Below are positions 30,346 through 41,212 of a stretch of DNA of 64,000 bases, in pieces. How positions within the stretch are numbered: the stretch's first letter is position 1; every line of letters begins with the position of its first letter. Source of the DNA: Poecilobothrus nobilitatus (taxonomy: Eukaryota > Arthropoda > Insecta > Diptera > Dolichopodidae); contig OX352772.1 of assembly GCA_947095535.1 (NCBI GenBank), positions 219,833,488 to 219,897,487 on the forward strand, given 5' to 3'. The position numbers were made by a program, and so were the translations under genes. The notes beneath the pieces are model-generated. The model saw nothing but the letters and a program-made list of their open reading frames with translations, ran no database searches and had not been told where the DNA came from.

Positions 30346-30990
30346 ATGAAATCATTTTTAATTTTAATATTTTGCTTGTTTACTATTCAAGCAAATTCAG
30401 CTCCAACTTCTAATATTAGATTGGATGAATCAGCTTTTGGGTGCACATATTTTAATATATTACTTCCAAATAATAAAACTGTTAAAGTAAATTTATCAGT
30501 TCAGTTTTTAAAACATGTAATTTCCTCAGAAACAAATACTATTGAAATTACAACAACAACTACAATACAACCATTAACTACTTTGCAAGCAATTGATCAA
30601 TTTTTATCAGATAAAGCTGATTCAGTACCACAATATGCATCTATAGATGATGCTATTAAAGCTTTTAAAAATGAATTAGTTTTAAAAGAGCAGAATATTG
30701 GTGGAATAATAAATAGTGAACATATATTTTATAGGCATTTTGTATTGAATTTTGGGGAGAATCAAAAACTCACTGTGAGATGTGAATATGAAAGCATTTA
30801 TCTCAAAAAGTATCTCAAAATTCAGTGTCATGAATATAGAAATATTAGAGAAATATTAGCTGAAAGAATTACAGGTGATGGAGAAGTAGAAAAAATTATA
30901 ATGGTAGATACAGAATATAAATCTGATTTCACTGTAATTGATTTACGAACAATCAAACAGGATCCATCATATCAAATGAAAATTCATTAA
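30346..30990 (+). CDS. Secreted unknown protein, Maverick B
   Basis: Counterpart of 14223-14858, starting at the ATG at 30346, with the same signal peptide. It differs by one E-to-K change near the N-terminus, a short altered stretch (SIYLKKY) and a three-residue insertion (YRNIREI for YREI). The in-frame nature of the indel hints at either selection or a replaced tandem duplicate. Confidence 0.7.
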   Translation: MKSFLILIFCLFTIQANSAPTSNIRLDESAFGCTYFNILLPNNKTVKVNLSVQFLKHVISSETNTIEITTTTTIQPLTTLQAIDQFLSDKADSVPQYASIDDAIKAFKNELVLKEQNIGGIINSEHIFYRHFVLNFGENQKLTVRCEYESIYLKKYLKIQCHEYRNIREILAERITGDGEVEKIIMVDTEYKSDFTVIDLRTIKQDPSYQMKIH

Positions 30991-31033
30991 AAAATGTAAT
31001 TAAAATAATATGAAATAAACAAATTTTTTTTCT

Positions 31034-31964
31034 TTATATTAAATCAGTTTTATTAATCCATGAATTGTGAGCGGATGATAATCCAAGCCGTTTTACAAAA
31101 ACCTTATTATCTTTACTTTTAATATTTTTTTCAACTAAATAAATATTATTATGTTTAGATTTAAGCAACTCATGCACATAGAAGCTTTCTTGTATGGGTT
31201 GACCTTGATAATCTTCCAGTAAATATGTGACAGGGTTAGTGATTTGAACCTTTCTTATTTTAAATAATTCAGTTGTCCAATTTGGGGTGTAGCCTTTTTC
31301 AAAAACATGTTCATACTTGCTTATTCGAACTGAATCATTAATTTTATATTTTGCGGGTAAAGCTATTTTTATATGATTATATACAGTTTTAAGTAAATTT
31401 TCAGCATTATCTTTATTGACATCAGATGGTCGTTTCTGAATTGTTCGATGTATAGTGTTGTTATATTGTTTAACTTGTTCTGCAATTAGATTAATCCATT
31501 TATAATTTCCATTAAAACTAAATTCTTTCCACATCTTTTCTTTTAAAGTTCTATTAAAACGTTCAACAATAGAGGCCTTTAATATACTAAATGTTGAATA
31601 ATGGTTTATATGATATTTATCCATTAATTTTTTGAATATTTTATTAAAAAATTCTTTCCCATCATCTGTTTGTGAATTTTGCGGATGTCTTTTAGAAGTT
31701 AGAAAAATATTTTGCATTGCTTTTGTAACGTTCTCTGAAGTTTTTGCTTTTATAGGAATTGCCCAAGCATACTTGGAAAAGGTATCAATTACAGTTAGTA
31801 AAAATTTAAAACCTTTGTTTTCTGTAGCATATGAACCCATTTCTACTAAATCAGCTTGCCAAAGATCATCAAAGATCATCAAATCCTCTAATTATAACTC
31901 TACGTCGTTTGAAATTTCTCCGTGCAGGTTTATGCAGCTCTTCAACAACTTCTCTTTTACTCAT
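31034..31964 (-). pseudogene. Maverick B integrase, N-terminal frameshift
   Basis: The catalytic and C-terminal parts (31034-31860) match copy A, with DLVEMGSY, QTDDGKEFFN and SIVERFNRT. The first 30 or so codons from the ATG at 31964 are in another frame, because a 10-bp tandem duplication (GATGATCTTT in coding sense, about 31862-31882) was introduced after IRGFDDL. This lesion is private to copy B; copy A is intact here. Confidence 0.9.
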
Positions 31965-32086
31965 GTTTATACAAAATAAAAATAGATGGACTTAATTACT
32001 ATGTATAACTAATTAGAAAATCTTTGATTGAAAATGAATTTCCGCTGATTACTATCTAGAATCTTAGAAATAATATCATCAGTATT

Positions 32087-32386
32087 TTAAATTCGTTGAC
32101 TAAATCTGTAGCGATCAAGTCCTATAACTTCCCAATATTTTTGTCGAGCTAATTTATATGCTGTATTCCATTTGTATAATATATGTATTTGAGGCTTTAA
32201 CATAAATTTGACTCTCTTTTTTACTTTTTTTACATCATCATAATCCTCTTCCTCATGGCTCCCTTCAAATGAATCTGAAATATCGTCAGAAGCAACTGAA
32301 ATATCATCTTCTTTTTCGTTACTCTCATCAGATGAATTTGAAGCATCAAGCCAATCGAAAAAATCTACAACTTCATCGTTACTCAT
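32087..32386 (-). CDS. Small acidic Maverick ORF, copy B
   Basis: Same as 15899-16198 except E to G in the SFEESHEEE run. Downstream of it copy B has about 46 bp (32041-32086) that copy A lacks. Confidence 0.55.
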   Translation of the reverse strand: MSNDEVVDFFDWLDASNSSDESNEKEDDISVASDDISDSFEGSHEEEDYDDVKKVKKRVKFMLKPQIHILYKWNTAYKLARQKYWEVIGLDRYRFSQRI

Positions 32387-32536
32387 CTTGCAAATTATTA
32401 ATTAAAATATACCTGTCTTTTATAAATAAAATACTCATTTATAAATAAAATAAATAAAGCAAACAATAAATTTTCAAATTGTAAAATTCATATTCTTTAT
32501 TTTATATATAGTAGTTTACAAATATGTTTATTTTTA

Positions 32537-32829
32537 TTATAACCTATTTTCTATTATTTTATATAATTCCATTAGTTTGGAGCAGTTTAACATACATTGT
32601 TCTGCTGAATGACATGGACAAGTATCTGGAAGACTTGTAGTATTATCTGATGTATAGGGACATATATCCCAATGATATCCACACTCTTTCGTTTCAATTT
32701 GTATAGAATTTTTAAATAATTTTAAAAATTTGAAATGATCTTTAACTGTTCATAATGTTCCTCCAATAAAATATCTTCATATTTATTTAAAAAAATATTT
32801 AAAGAATATCCTATTTGATGTATATCCAT
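32537..32829 (-). pseudogene. Small Cys-containing Maverick protein, copy B, frameshifted
   Basis: Counterpart of 16349-16641 with the same frameshift between the helical N-terminal half and the CPYTSDN/PDTCPC half. Confidence 0.6.
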
Positions 32830-32949
32830 TTTGAAAACTCAATGAGAACTAATCCCAATTACTTTTTAAGTATTAAATTATTAATTATATCTAATGCCGA
32901 CTGAGCTTTGGCTTCAGCTTTTTGTAGTCTCTCATTAATAAATCCAATA

Positions 32950-34521
32950 GGTTTTTATACCCGTACGATAGGATCGGGTATAATAAAATTACTCCTCCGT
33001 TTGTAACACCTCGAAATAAGCGAGCTAGATATACCTTCAAAGGTATGGATCGGATCAGAAAAAAATTCTAAGACTTTTGAGCCATGTCCGTCCGTCCGTC
33101 CGTCCGTCCGTCAGCACGCTAACTCAAAAACTAAGAAAGCTAGAATCTTGAAATTTACACAAAATATTCTTGGAGTAATTTGTAGGTTCCCTATTTTTTT
33201 TGGTTGAGTTTAGACCAAAACTTAGGGTAGCTCTCGAACACCTAACTTGTAGATCCCGACATTTTTTTTTAAAAAAAAACTATGAAATTTTAACTGCTGA
33301 TAGATCTCACAAAAATATTAATTTTATTTTTACTAACTTTTTTTCGTAGCCCCACCCGTTACGGAGCTACAGCTCCCCAAAGGTTCAAAAAAGCTCTATA
33401 TTTAAATTGTTATAGCACAAGTTGTATAAGGTATATCTTCATTTTGAAAACGCCAAACGATTACTACTTTCATTAGCTTTAAAAGTATATATACAATAAA
33501 TATATATTTGTGGCATACGGTGTCTTAATTTACCGTTATGCGAAACTCAAATTTTGCAAAATACTTTAACCCTTCTATCTTCTAAATGGTTAGAGTTGGA
33601 AACTTGAAATTTTGACAGAAGTTAGATATTTGAAAATAAGTATGAGTCATTTCAGAAATTTTTTTTGCATCACTCCCCGTTTAGGAGCTGTAAGGGGTAA
33701 AAAACTGAAAATTTGCTATTTTTAAACACCTGTAACTTGAACACCTGTTAAAATTTTTTTAAAGTAATACACAAAAATTAAAGCTTCAATATTATACTCT
33801 TATTTCTGTTAACAACTTTATTTAATAATATATGGTTACTTCATAATTGACGAAAGAGTTACTTGATTTTTTCAAATTTTCTAACAAATTTTTTGCATTT
33901 TGCTTTACTCGATAATTTGAAATTGTTGAGGATATAATGCGTAGTACAAAAAAATGTAAATAAATAAACAACATAACGGTTGCTTGAAGAATTTTTATTT
34001 GTATGATATTGTTATATATACATACTTATATAATATCATGTTTATTTACATATCGTATATGTCACTAGTGAATGAATGATAAGAGAATAGATGTATATTA
34101 TATAGCGCCGTATTTACATACATCTATGTATTTTATTGTACTTATAAGAAATTATTCTGTCAATGGAATATTTAAATATAATATAATATAATATTTAAAA
34201 TTATATTTACTATTTTGTACTAAGTAAATTTAATATACATTTACCGCTTAGTATTAAATGGTACTATAGAATATTTGAAAAAGTTTTGGATTGATAATCG
34301 TTATGTGGAAGGTTAAAATCTGCTTTTAAAGAATGTATAAACATATAGTTTGAATATATGTACAACCCATAATTCTAGAAATTATAAAATTCACCCAAAT
34401 TATTTTAAAATACTAAAATATTAAAAAAATAATATTGTAAGCAAAGTGACAGGCTGTGAACATACTAACGGTTCGTACGGGTATGTAAGAGTTGACAAAG
34501 GCAACTGTATTCTTCCTCGTT
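32950..34521. mobile_element. Non-coding insertion in Maverick B (about 1.57 kb)
   Basis: It starts near TATACCCGTACG and ends near CGTACGGGTATG. The words TACCCGTACG (32958-32967) and CGTACGGGTA (34474-34483) are inverted repeats close to the ends. Near the left end it carries a (GTCC)n tract (33086-33112) followed by AGCACGCTAACTCAAAAACT. No ORF codes for a recognisable transposase. The last 75 bp resemble 13302-13376, so it is a member of a dispersed family, probably a non-autonomous transposon. Confidence 0.7.
33086..33112 (+). repeat. GTCC tetranucleotide tract
   Basis: GTCC repeated about seven times inside the insertion of Maverick B. Confidence 0.85.
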
Positions 34522-34958
34522 TAACTTGAAATTCAACAAAATCATTCATTTTTGAAAATTTTTCATTTAACATAGCAGAAAATTTGATGTGGATATTCTC
34601 TAAACTATCTTGCATTTTTTCTTCTAAAATTCTTAATTTTTCTTCTGCTAATTTAAGTTCTATAGACATTGCTGTCTCTGTATGATTAAACATTTCTCCT
34701 ATGTAGTTTTTTATTATTTCTTTGTGAAAGAAAATTTGGTTATTCACAAATGTTTGTGTTGCTGCATCATTTCCGCTAACTGGATCTTGAAGATTTGATA
34801 AAATTTTGTTATCTAAATCATAATTTCCTTCAGAAGTTAATTTGAAACCTATACCTGGAGGACCTTGAGTATGTAGTTTTCTAGAAGAAGAAGAAGCTGT
34901 ACTACGTCCAAACTTATCAAGTGGCATTATGATTTTTACTGATTGATAATTTAAAATA

Positions 34959-35963
34959 TTATTGAATTATATTTGCTTCTCTCAATTCTTCAATTACAGA
35001 TACAATTTCATTGTGATGATTATTGTTACCAGCTGATTGTGAACTAATTAAAATTCTTAATCTGTCAACTAACTCATTAGGATCATCCCAATAAACAAAC
35101 TGATTTGATTGATTTGTATAATTTAAATATGTTTCTGGCATAGGAGATTTATGTAAAAACGTTCTAAAAAATTTTTTTTTTGAATAACCTGAACCAGATT
35201 TTTTATACCTAGTGTTGTAATCATGTTCATAATATTTTCTTAATATGTTCTTGTATTTATAACCTTTGTTTCCTTTTATTTGCCCTAAAATATCATAATT
35301 TCTTCTATGTGCATTCGTTTTGTTAAGTGTTTGATAATATATACTTAAATCACTTTCAGTATAGTTTAAAGGTTTTTTTTTAAATATTAATTCATATAGG
35401 CAATCAGTTCCCTTAAATTCTTCATCATCAATCACTATATTTTTAGTATTTTCATCTCTTTCAAAATTAGCATTACCAAGTTTTCGAATATTTAATGATT
35501 TATCAAAACGTGGTCCATATGTTCTATCAAGTTCTGATTTGGTGAGAGCAGGAAATTGTGAAATTGATGATTCATCACTATTACAGAATTTTGGCGTTGA
35601 AGTTTTTGAAATTGATGATTCATCATTACAGAATTTTAAAGTATTCGGCGTTGAAGTTTTAAATTCATTGTATGTACTAGCCTTGTTGCTAGGTGTTTTA
35701 ACTTCCGATGCAAATGACGGCATTGATTTAAACCTGTTATCATCATCCGCAGCCCATTTAATTTCCGGTTTGATAACATTATCTGAAAATTGTTGTTGTT
35801 GTTATTTGACAACATTTGTTAATTCTTTCAATGGTTTTATAATTGGAGTAAAAGCTTCTTAACGATAACGGTCTTCCGATAACTTTTGAACTTTTAAAGA
35901 TTGAAATTTGCTTTTTAAATTTTTACGAGTTTTAATTAAATCTTTCATGATTTGTTCATCCAT
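34959..35963 (-). pseudogene. YWDDPN Maverick protein of copy B, two in-frame stops only
   Basis: Better preserved than in copy A. From 35723 to 34959 the frame is open for 254 codons, covering the Ser/Thr tandem units, the DRTYGPRF region, and the YWDDPNELVDRLR and IEELREA end. Upstream the same frame continues to the ATG at 35963, broken only by the two TAA codons shared with copy A (after EDRYR and after NVVK). So the second half may still be made from the internal Met at 35723. Confidence 0.7.
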
Positions 35964-35989
35964 TTTTTAAATGAGGATTAGTTCAAGTG

Positions 35990-36175
35990 TTAACTGTAAA
36001 TTATCGACTGAACTGTTCTCCTGCTAACTGCTAACTGATAATCGCAAACTGCTAACTGGTAACTGCTATCTGCTAATAGTCAACAGCTATCTGCAAATTG
36101 CTAACTGCTAAATAACACCGTTCTGTTAGTAACTGTTGAACGATTCGTTCAGCTAATAACTGCTTACTGTGGCAG
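35990..36175. repeat. CTGCTAACTG repeat array, copy B
   Basis: Counterpart of 18240-18425, apparently identical. Confidence 0.6.
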
Positions 36176-36187
36176 ATCTCTTGTTAA

Positions 36188-36871
36188 CTAAAATTTAGCA
36201 TATGCATCAAAAATTTTTTGATAACGTCCATTATTTAAACTGCTATCTTTATTTATTAATAGAAAACCATAATTATCATTCCAGCAGCATGAACTCAATT
36301 TTTTAAAATCGTTATAAGACAAATCAGAATTTACATGATCATTATATATATGTTTTAAATTTAAATCATCCTGCTTGAATATAATCAAAAAATTAGCATT
36401 ATCTCTAACTAAGTGCTTTGGAATTCTTGTATAAGACTGGCATAAATAAAAGCTATCTACTTCTTGATGACGCCCCATACAAAAATAGGCCCTTATACTA
36501 TCTTGCTTATCACAAGCTACATCATCAAAAATAAATATTGAATTTGGTTGTGAGGCCGACCGTTCAATTACATCAACGTTATTTGAAAATTCGTTATATC
36601 CCATTCCTTTGATTGGTTTTATTAATTTTATTAAATATTCATATTTAGGTTGATGTAATGATTTCGAGTAAATGTATATGTTTTGAAATTTAAGCCCTTT
36701 AGGATCTAAAAGCATACTTATCATAACATTAGTTTTACCACAATTTGAAGGCCCAACTATTAATCCTCTTATACTATCTGGAAAGCGTTCACCATGTTTT
36801 TTAATTTTGGTTTTTGAATTTTGATCAAAATTTTTAACTTTAACTGCATTATCTACTTTTATAAATTTCAT
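36188..36871 (-). CDS. Packaging ATPase of Maverick B
   Basis: Counterpart of 18438-19121, intact, with Walker A GPSNCGKTN and Walker B FIFDDVAC. One substitution (YLKK to YLIK). It retains the 53-bp divergent spacer to the PLA2 gene. Confidence 0.92.
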   Translation of the reverse strand: MKFIKVDNAVKVKNFDQNSKTKIKKHGERFPDSIRGLIVGPSNCGKTNVMISMLLDPKGLKFQNIYIYSKSLHQPKYEYLIKLIKPIKGMGYNEFSNNVDVIERSASQPNSIFIFDDVACDKQDSIRAYFCMGRHQEVDSFYLCQSYTRIPKHLVRDNANFLIIFKQDDLNLKHIYNDHVNSDLSYNDFKKLSSCCWNDNYGFLLINKDSSLNNGRYQKIFDAYAKF

Positions 36872-36924
36872 TTCATAAAACGTAATTAGTGTTTGAGTGA
36901 CTTTCTTAAACTAAACAGTATATT

Positions 36925-37743
36925 ATGTCTCTTCGAAATAAATATTCAAACAGTAGTAAAAAAACTGTTAATGGAAAAGGTGTTGCTAATTCTTTAATTA
37001 ATAAACTACCATTTGAAGCACATTTACCTGGTTATAATTATTGTGGACCTGGAACAAACTTGTCAAAACGATTAGTTCGTGGCGATAAAGGAATTAATGG
37101 TTTAGATGAAGCTTGTCGAGAGCATGATATAGCCTATTCTCAAAATATTGATCAAAGTCAACGTCATATAGCTGATAAAATACTAGCAGAGAAAGCTTGG
37201 CAAAGGGTTAAAGCTAAAGACTCAAGTTTTGGTGAACGGTTAAATTCATATCTAGTTACAAACACAATGAAAGCGAAATTTAAACTAGGTATGGGTTTAA
37301 AAAAGAAAACAAAGAAAACTAAAAGAAAACAAAAAAAACCTTTGAAAAATGTCATAAAAGAAGCTAGAGCAGCAGTTAAAACTATAAAAAAACCTAGGAA
37401 TGAAAAAAATTGTATAAGAATAGCTTTGCAAGCAGCTCGAAAATATTCTAGAGGGCAGAAAAAAATAATAGATATTCCTAGAATAATTCCAGTACCAAAA
37501 ATTGGTGGAGTTCTACCTTTAATTCCAATTTTTGCGGGTCTTTCAGCTATTGGAGCATTATCAGGTGGTGCTGCTGGGATAGCTAAGGCTGTAAGCGATG
37601 CTAAAAATGCACACAAACAGTTACATGAAAGTGAGCGTCATAATAAAATGATGGAAGCTATTGCATTAAAAGGAGGAAAGGGATTACATTTAAAACCGTA
37701 TAAGAAAGGATTAGGTCTTTATTTAAATCCAAAAAACCATTAA
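36925..37743 (+). CDS. PLA2 / protein VI-like fusion of Maverick B
   Basis: Counterpart of 19175-19993, intact, with the same YCGPGT loop, EHDIAY active site, basic stretch and apolar C-terminal segment. One substitution (F to V) after the basic stretch. Confidence 0.85.
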   Translation: MSLRNKYSNSSKKTVNGKGVANSLINKLPFEAHLPGYNYCGPGTNLSKRLVRGDKGINGLDEACREHDIAYSQNIDQSQRHIADKILAEKAWQRVKAKDSSFGERLNSYLVTNTMKAKFKLGMGLKKKTKKTKRKQKKPLKNVIKEARAAVKTIKKPRNEKNCIRIALQAARKYSRGQKKIIDIPRIIPVPKIGGVLPLIPIFAGLSAIGALSGGAAGIAKAVSDAKNAHKQLHESERHNKMMEAIALKGGKGLHLKPYKKGLGLYLNPKNH

Positions 37744-38104
37744 ATGAGCTACCCAAAAGAGCACTTACTAATTATGATTTAGAAGAATTTGGAAAAAAAT
37801 ACTTAAAACATTTCCGTGGAGTTTTATGCGAGATAATTTACCAAAACGCAATTCTTTGAAATACGAATGTGGTATAATAAATTTAGATAATTCTATTGGA
37901 AATGGAACGCATTGGGTAGCTTATTACAAAAATCCTCAAATCATACAATATTTTGACAGCTTTGGAAATTTGCAACCTCCATTAGAAGTAATTAAATATT
38001 TAGGAGATAAGCTTGTATATAACTACAATAAATATCAAAACTTTAATTCATATAATTGTGATCATCTATGTTTAGAATTTTTATTTCATATTGTTAAAAA
38101 ATAA
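37744..38104 (+). pseudogene. Adenain-like protease of Maverick B, frameshifted
   Basis: Counterpart of 19994-20354 with the identical T-run frameshift before MRDNLPK. His, Asp and Cys of the active site are in the open 37826-38104 part. Confidence 0.85.
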
Positions 38105-38361
38105 AGCAAAACTATCAGTAAATAAAACATAATAAAACAAAAATAATGTGTCTAGCTTTATTAAAACTAACCTACATTAATAATTTTGTTCAAGTTCAAG
38201 GTTATTTCTTTCTTTCTATTTGAATAAAAAGAAACATAAAACTATCTGATAAAGAATACTTAGAATTTAGTTGTAATACAAGAAATTTAAAGAAAAATTA
38301 GAATTAGAAATATTATATAGGTATACATTTATTATGATGATGATGATCAGCCTTGAAAATC

Positions 38362-38369
38362 TATAAAAG
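38362..38369 (+). promoter_or_regulatory. TATA box of the penton gene, copy B
   Basis: TATAAAAG lies 43 bp upstream of the ATG at 38412, the same as in copy A. Confidence 0.45.
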
Positions 38370-38411
38370 CAGAATAGATTTACGAAATATCTCATTATTT
38401 CAATTAAAGAC

Positions 38412-39110
38412 ATGTCAATAACATTAACTTTAAACGGAAACTGTTCCATATTAACCACTAATTATTTTCCTCCTATAGACCTAAAGTGGGAAGAATATAC
38501 ATGTGGTTTAGTAGATTTTCAAACATATAATTCAATACCGAATATAGATGAGGAAAATAATAGATTTATTATTGATAATAAATCCATCATTCTTCCCACA
38601 GGTTCATATGAAATTGAAGATATTGAAGCATTTATCAGAAAAAAATTGAATATTGTTAAAACAGACAATGAGAAGTTAATTATAAGACCTAATAATAATA
38701 CTTTAAAATGTGAAATTTTTGCTGATAAGGAAATTGATTTCGAAAGAGAAGATACTATTGGTAGATTATTAGGTTTTAGCAGAAAAAGATTATTGCCAAA
38801 CAAATGGCATATTTCAGATCTTTTTGTTGATATTAATAAAATAAACATAATAAGAGTGGAATGTAATATTATTTCCGGAACTTATATTAATGAAGCAGAA
38901 GCTCACATTTTACATGAATTCTCTATTAACGTTAGTCCTGGCTATAACATAATTGAAGTTCCTAATAATGTAATTTATTTACCAGTAAGCGTTAATCAGA
39001 TAAGTTCTATTACTGTAAAACTGCTTGACCAGAACGGTAATTTAGTTAATTTTCGTGGAGAAACATTAACAATTAGATTGCATTTAAAGCCTCAAAATGC
39101 TAACATTTAA
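38412..39110 (+). CDS. Minor capsid (penton-type) protein of Maverick B
   Basis: Counterpart of 20662-21360, intact, one N-to-D change (LFVDINK). Same C-terminal FRGETLTIRLHLK signature. Confidence 0.85.
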   Translation: MSITLTLNGNCSILTTNYFPPIDLKWEEYTCGLVDFQTYNSIPNIDEENNRFIIDNKSIILPTGSYEIEDIEAFIRKKLNIVKTDNEKLIIRPNNNTLKCEIFADKEIDFEREDTIGRLLGFSRKRLLPNKWHISDLFVDINKINIIRVECNIISGTYINEAEAHILHEFSINVSPGYNIIEVPNNVIYLPVSVNQISSITVKLLDQNGNLVNFRGETLTIRLHLKPQNANI

Positions 39111-39288
39111 TCAAAATCAATCTCATCTATTCTATATACCTTCACAGAATATGAAGCAACAGTTTAATCAATCAAAGTTATTCAAAGGAGTAGGAGGTGG
39201 CTATCAACACTTAGAATATAAAAAACGATTATCATTTGAGAACAAAGAATACCTAAAATCTCTTGGGTATTTACTAAAAGCAAATTAA
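39097..39288 (+). CDS. Small ORF before the major capsid gene, copy B
   Basis: Identical protein to 21347-21538. It overlaps the penton stop by 14 nt and ends one base before the capsid ATG. Confidence 0.55.
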   Translation: MLTFNQNQSHLFYIPSQNMKQQFNQSKLFKGVGGGYQHLEYKKRLSFENKEYLKSLGYLLKAN

Positions 39289-39289
39289 A

Positions 39290-39890
39290 ATGGAGCTTTT
39301 TAATGATCCTGTTTTTAATGCAATTATAACTAGTGCTCAATGGCATTCATATTCACCATACACAAGTTCATTTGGATTAAGTGATATCATTAAAATACAA
39401 ATACAAAATCAGAATTTAAATATATTACCTCAACAAGTCTAATTTATTTTAAACTAGTTAATAATGCTATACCATTTCTATTTGATGAAATTCGTTATGA
39501 ACTTAATGGTAAAGAAATTGATCATAATCGTAATGTTGGGATAACTTCAACATTAAAAAATTATATTTCACTCAATCAAAATGAAAGTACCGCTTTATAT
39601 AATGCAAGTTGGTCACCTAAAGAATCAATTAAAATGAAATGAAAGGACTTTATTTCAATTTTTGTATACCCTTAAAGAGATTATTAGGATTTGCAGAATA
39701 TTATAAAAATATTATTCCAAATGCAAAACATGAATTGATATTAACTCGCTCTCGATTAAATGATAATTCATTATTATGTAATGCTACTAATGCTGCTATT
39801 GAAAAATCGAAAATTCTTATCACAAAAATATATTGGAAGGTTCAACATATTGACTTAGCTGATAATCTTAAATTAAATTTATATTTATAA
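39290..39890 (+). pseudogene. Major capsid protein of Maverick B, broken
   Basis: Counterpart of 21540-22164 with the same TAA after 50 codons, the same internal loss and the same C-terminal truncation. It keeps RLLGFAEYYKN (about 39675-39710), which copy A has replaced by a TATACCCTT repeat. Confidence 0.85.
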
Positions 39891-40043
39891 ATTTAATTTA
39901 TATTGAAAAGTATGAGAAAAAAAAATAGTTTATTAAGAATAATCTAAAAATCTGTAAATTAAAAGAAAAAATAAAAAAAATTAAAAATATTTATAAAAAC
40001 GTTTATTTTTTATTAATTTTAATTTATTTTGAAAGTGAATTAT

Positions 40044-40520
40044 TTAATCATTTATTTTTTCAATTAAAAATTTTAAATATATAATTTTGTTTTCTTTAGA
40101 AGTTATTATAAATTTATATTTTATTTCTTTTCTTAAAATTTTATTATTTAAACTTTTAATCAGTTTTGGTGTAAATTTTACACTATACTGCTTAGGTAGA
40201 TATGTGTAAAAATTCTCTGCTTCCACCATGATGTATTTGACGACTTCACCATTAGGATCTGTAAATTTAGAATTTTTTTCCTCCATTTTTTTTACATTAT
40301 ACTCCTTGTTCTCTTTTAATAAGGAAATCGCGAAATATTTTTTAAATGATGGTTGAATATCATTAATATCACTTATTAACTTCATAATGTCGTCATCACT
40401 CATTTCGTCAGAGGAGGAAGTATCTAGCTCTAACGTTGCTATTTTTGCACGTTTTCCACCATGAGATCTATCACCATCATCATCACCAACATTTCTTTTT
40501 TCTGCTCTGCTTTTGTTCAT
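40044..40520 (-). CDS. Nuclear-looking ORF of Maverick B, 158 aa
   Basis: Counterpart of 22318-22794, intact, with one residue change (F to S) in the YFAISLLKEN region. Confidence 0.55.
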   Translation of the reverse strand: MNKSRAEKRNVGDDDGDRSHGGKRAKIATLELDTSSSDEMSDDDIMKLISDINDIQPSFKKYFAISLLKENKEYNVKKMEEKNSKFTDPNGEVVKYIMVEAENFYTYLPKQYSVKFTPKLIKSLNNKILRKEIKYKFIITSKENKIIYLKFLIEKIND

Positions 40521-41212
40521 TGTTAAGTTGAAGTTAAAGTTGTTTACTCGTTGAAAATACAATTAATAATAATAATAAATTGAAATTTTGTAGAATGAAT
40601 CTTTTAAGAAATACTTTTTATATTTTTTATTGATAAGAACAAAAGCTTCTAAAAATATTCATTCTATAAGGTTTTCAATATTAAATATTTTTCTAATAAT
40701 AAAAAGGGATGTATGTGGTTTTATAGTCTTCATATTCTAACAATTAAAGAAAGCTTTATTCAATTTCAAATTTCATTAGTTTAGTTATTTTAAGAATTTT
40801 TTAAAAACAATTAAATAAAGATTTTAATCAATAAGAATAATCTACATTTCATTATATTAGTTAATTTTAAACTTTCAGTAATTGAGTATTAATAATTAAA
40901 AACAAGTAAATGTAACAGTAAGTCGATGCAACCGACTTATTAATACCCTACACCTGAATAATTCGAATTAAATTAAAAATCCATAAGTGTTTTTGGCAGC
41001 TGCTTGAACTTCTTCCCTTTTCTGTCTTATTCAACTCGAATTTCAAGAACGTAAAAGAGGCATCCGCTTGGGATATGCTTGACACCCTTGTATAAAATTT
41101 TAAGTTTCTATCTTAATTATTTTCGAAGATTGGTAGTCCTTGGGAAGTTTGTGTCAGCTACCCGAATTGCCACTCCAATTCATCGAATCCATCTCAGGAA
41201 CATAAAGAAAAC
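40521..41212. other. Non-coding AT-rich region of Maverick B
   Basis: As 22837-23410 in copy A, plus a block of about 70 bp at 41031-41103 (CAACTCGAATTTCAAGAACG onward) not present in A. Confidence 0.5.

Larger units (their letters stand above)
32859..34927 (-). pseudogene. Fibre-like protein of copy B, split by a 1.57-kb insertion
   Basis: The N-terminal part (34523-34927, MPLDKFGRS to EFQVK) and the C-terminal part (32859-32948, PIGFINERLQKAEAKAQ) match copy A but are separated by the insertion. The N-terminal frame reads about 30 extra codons into the insert. One substitution (N to I) separates the coiled coil from that of A. Confidence 0.75.

Noticed and set aside
35811..35862. Reassigned TAA codons (alternative genetic code)
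   Set aside because: Other genes in the element end normally at TAA, and shared decay before the duplication explains both stops.
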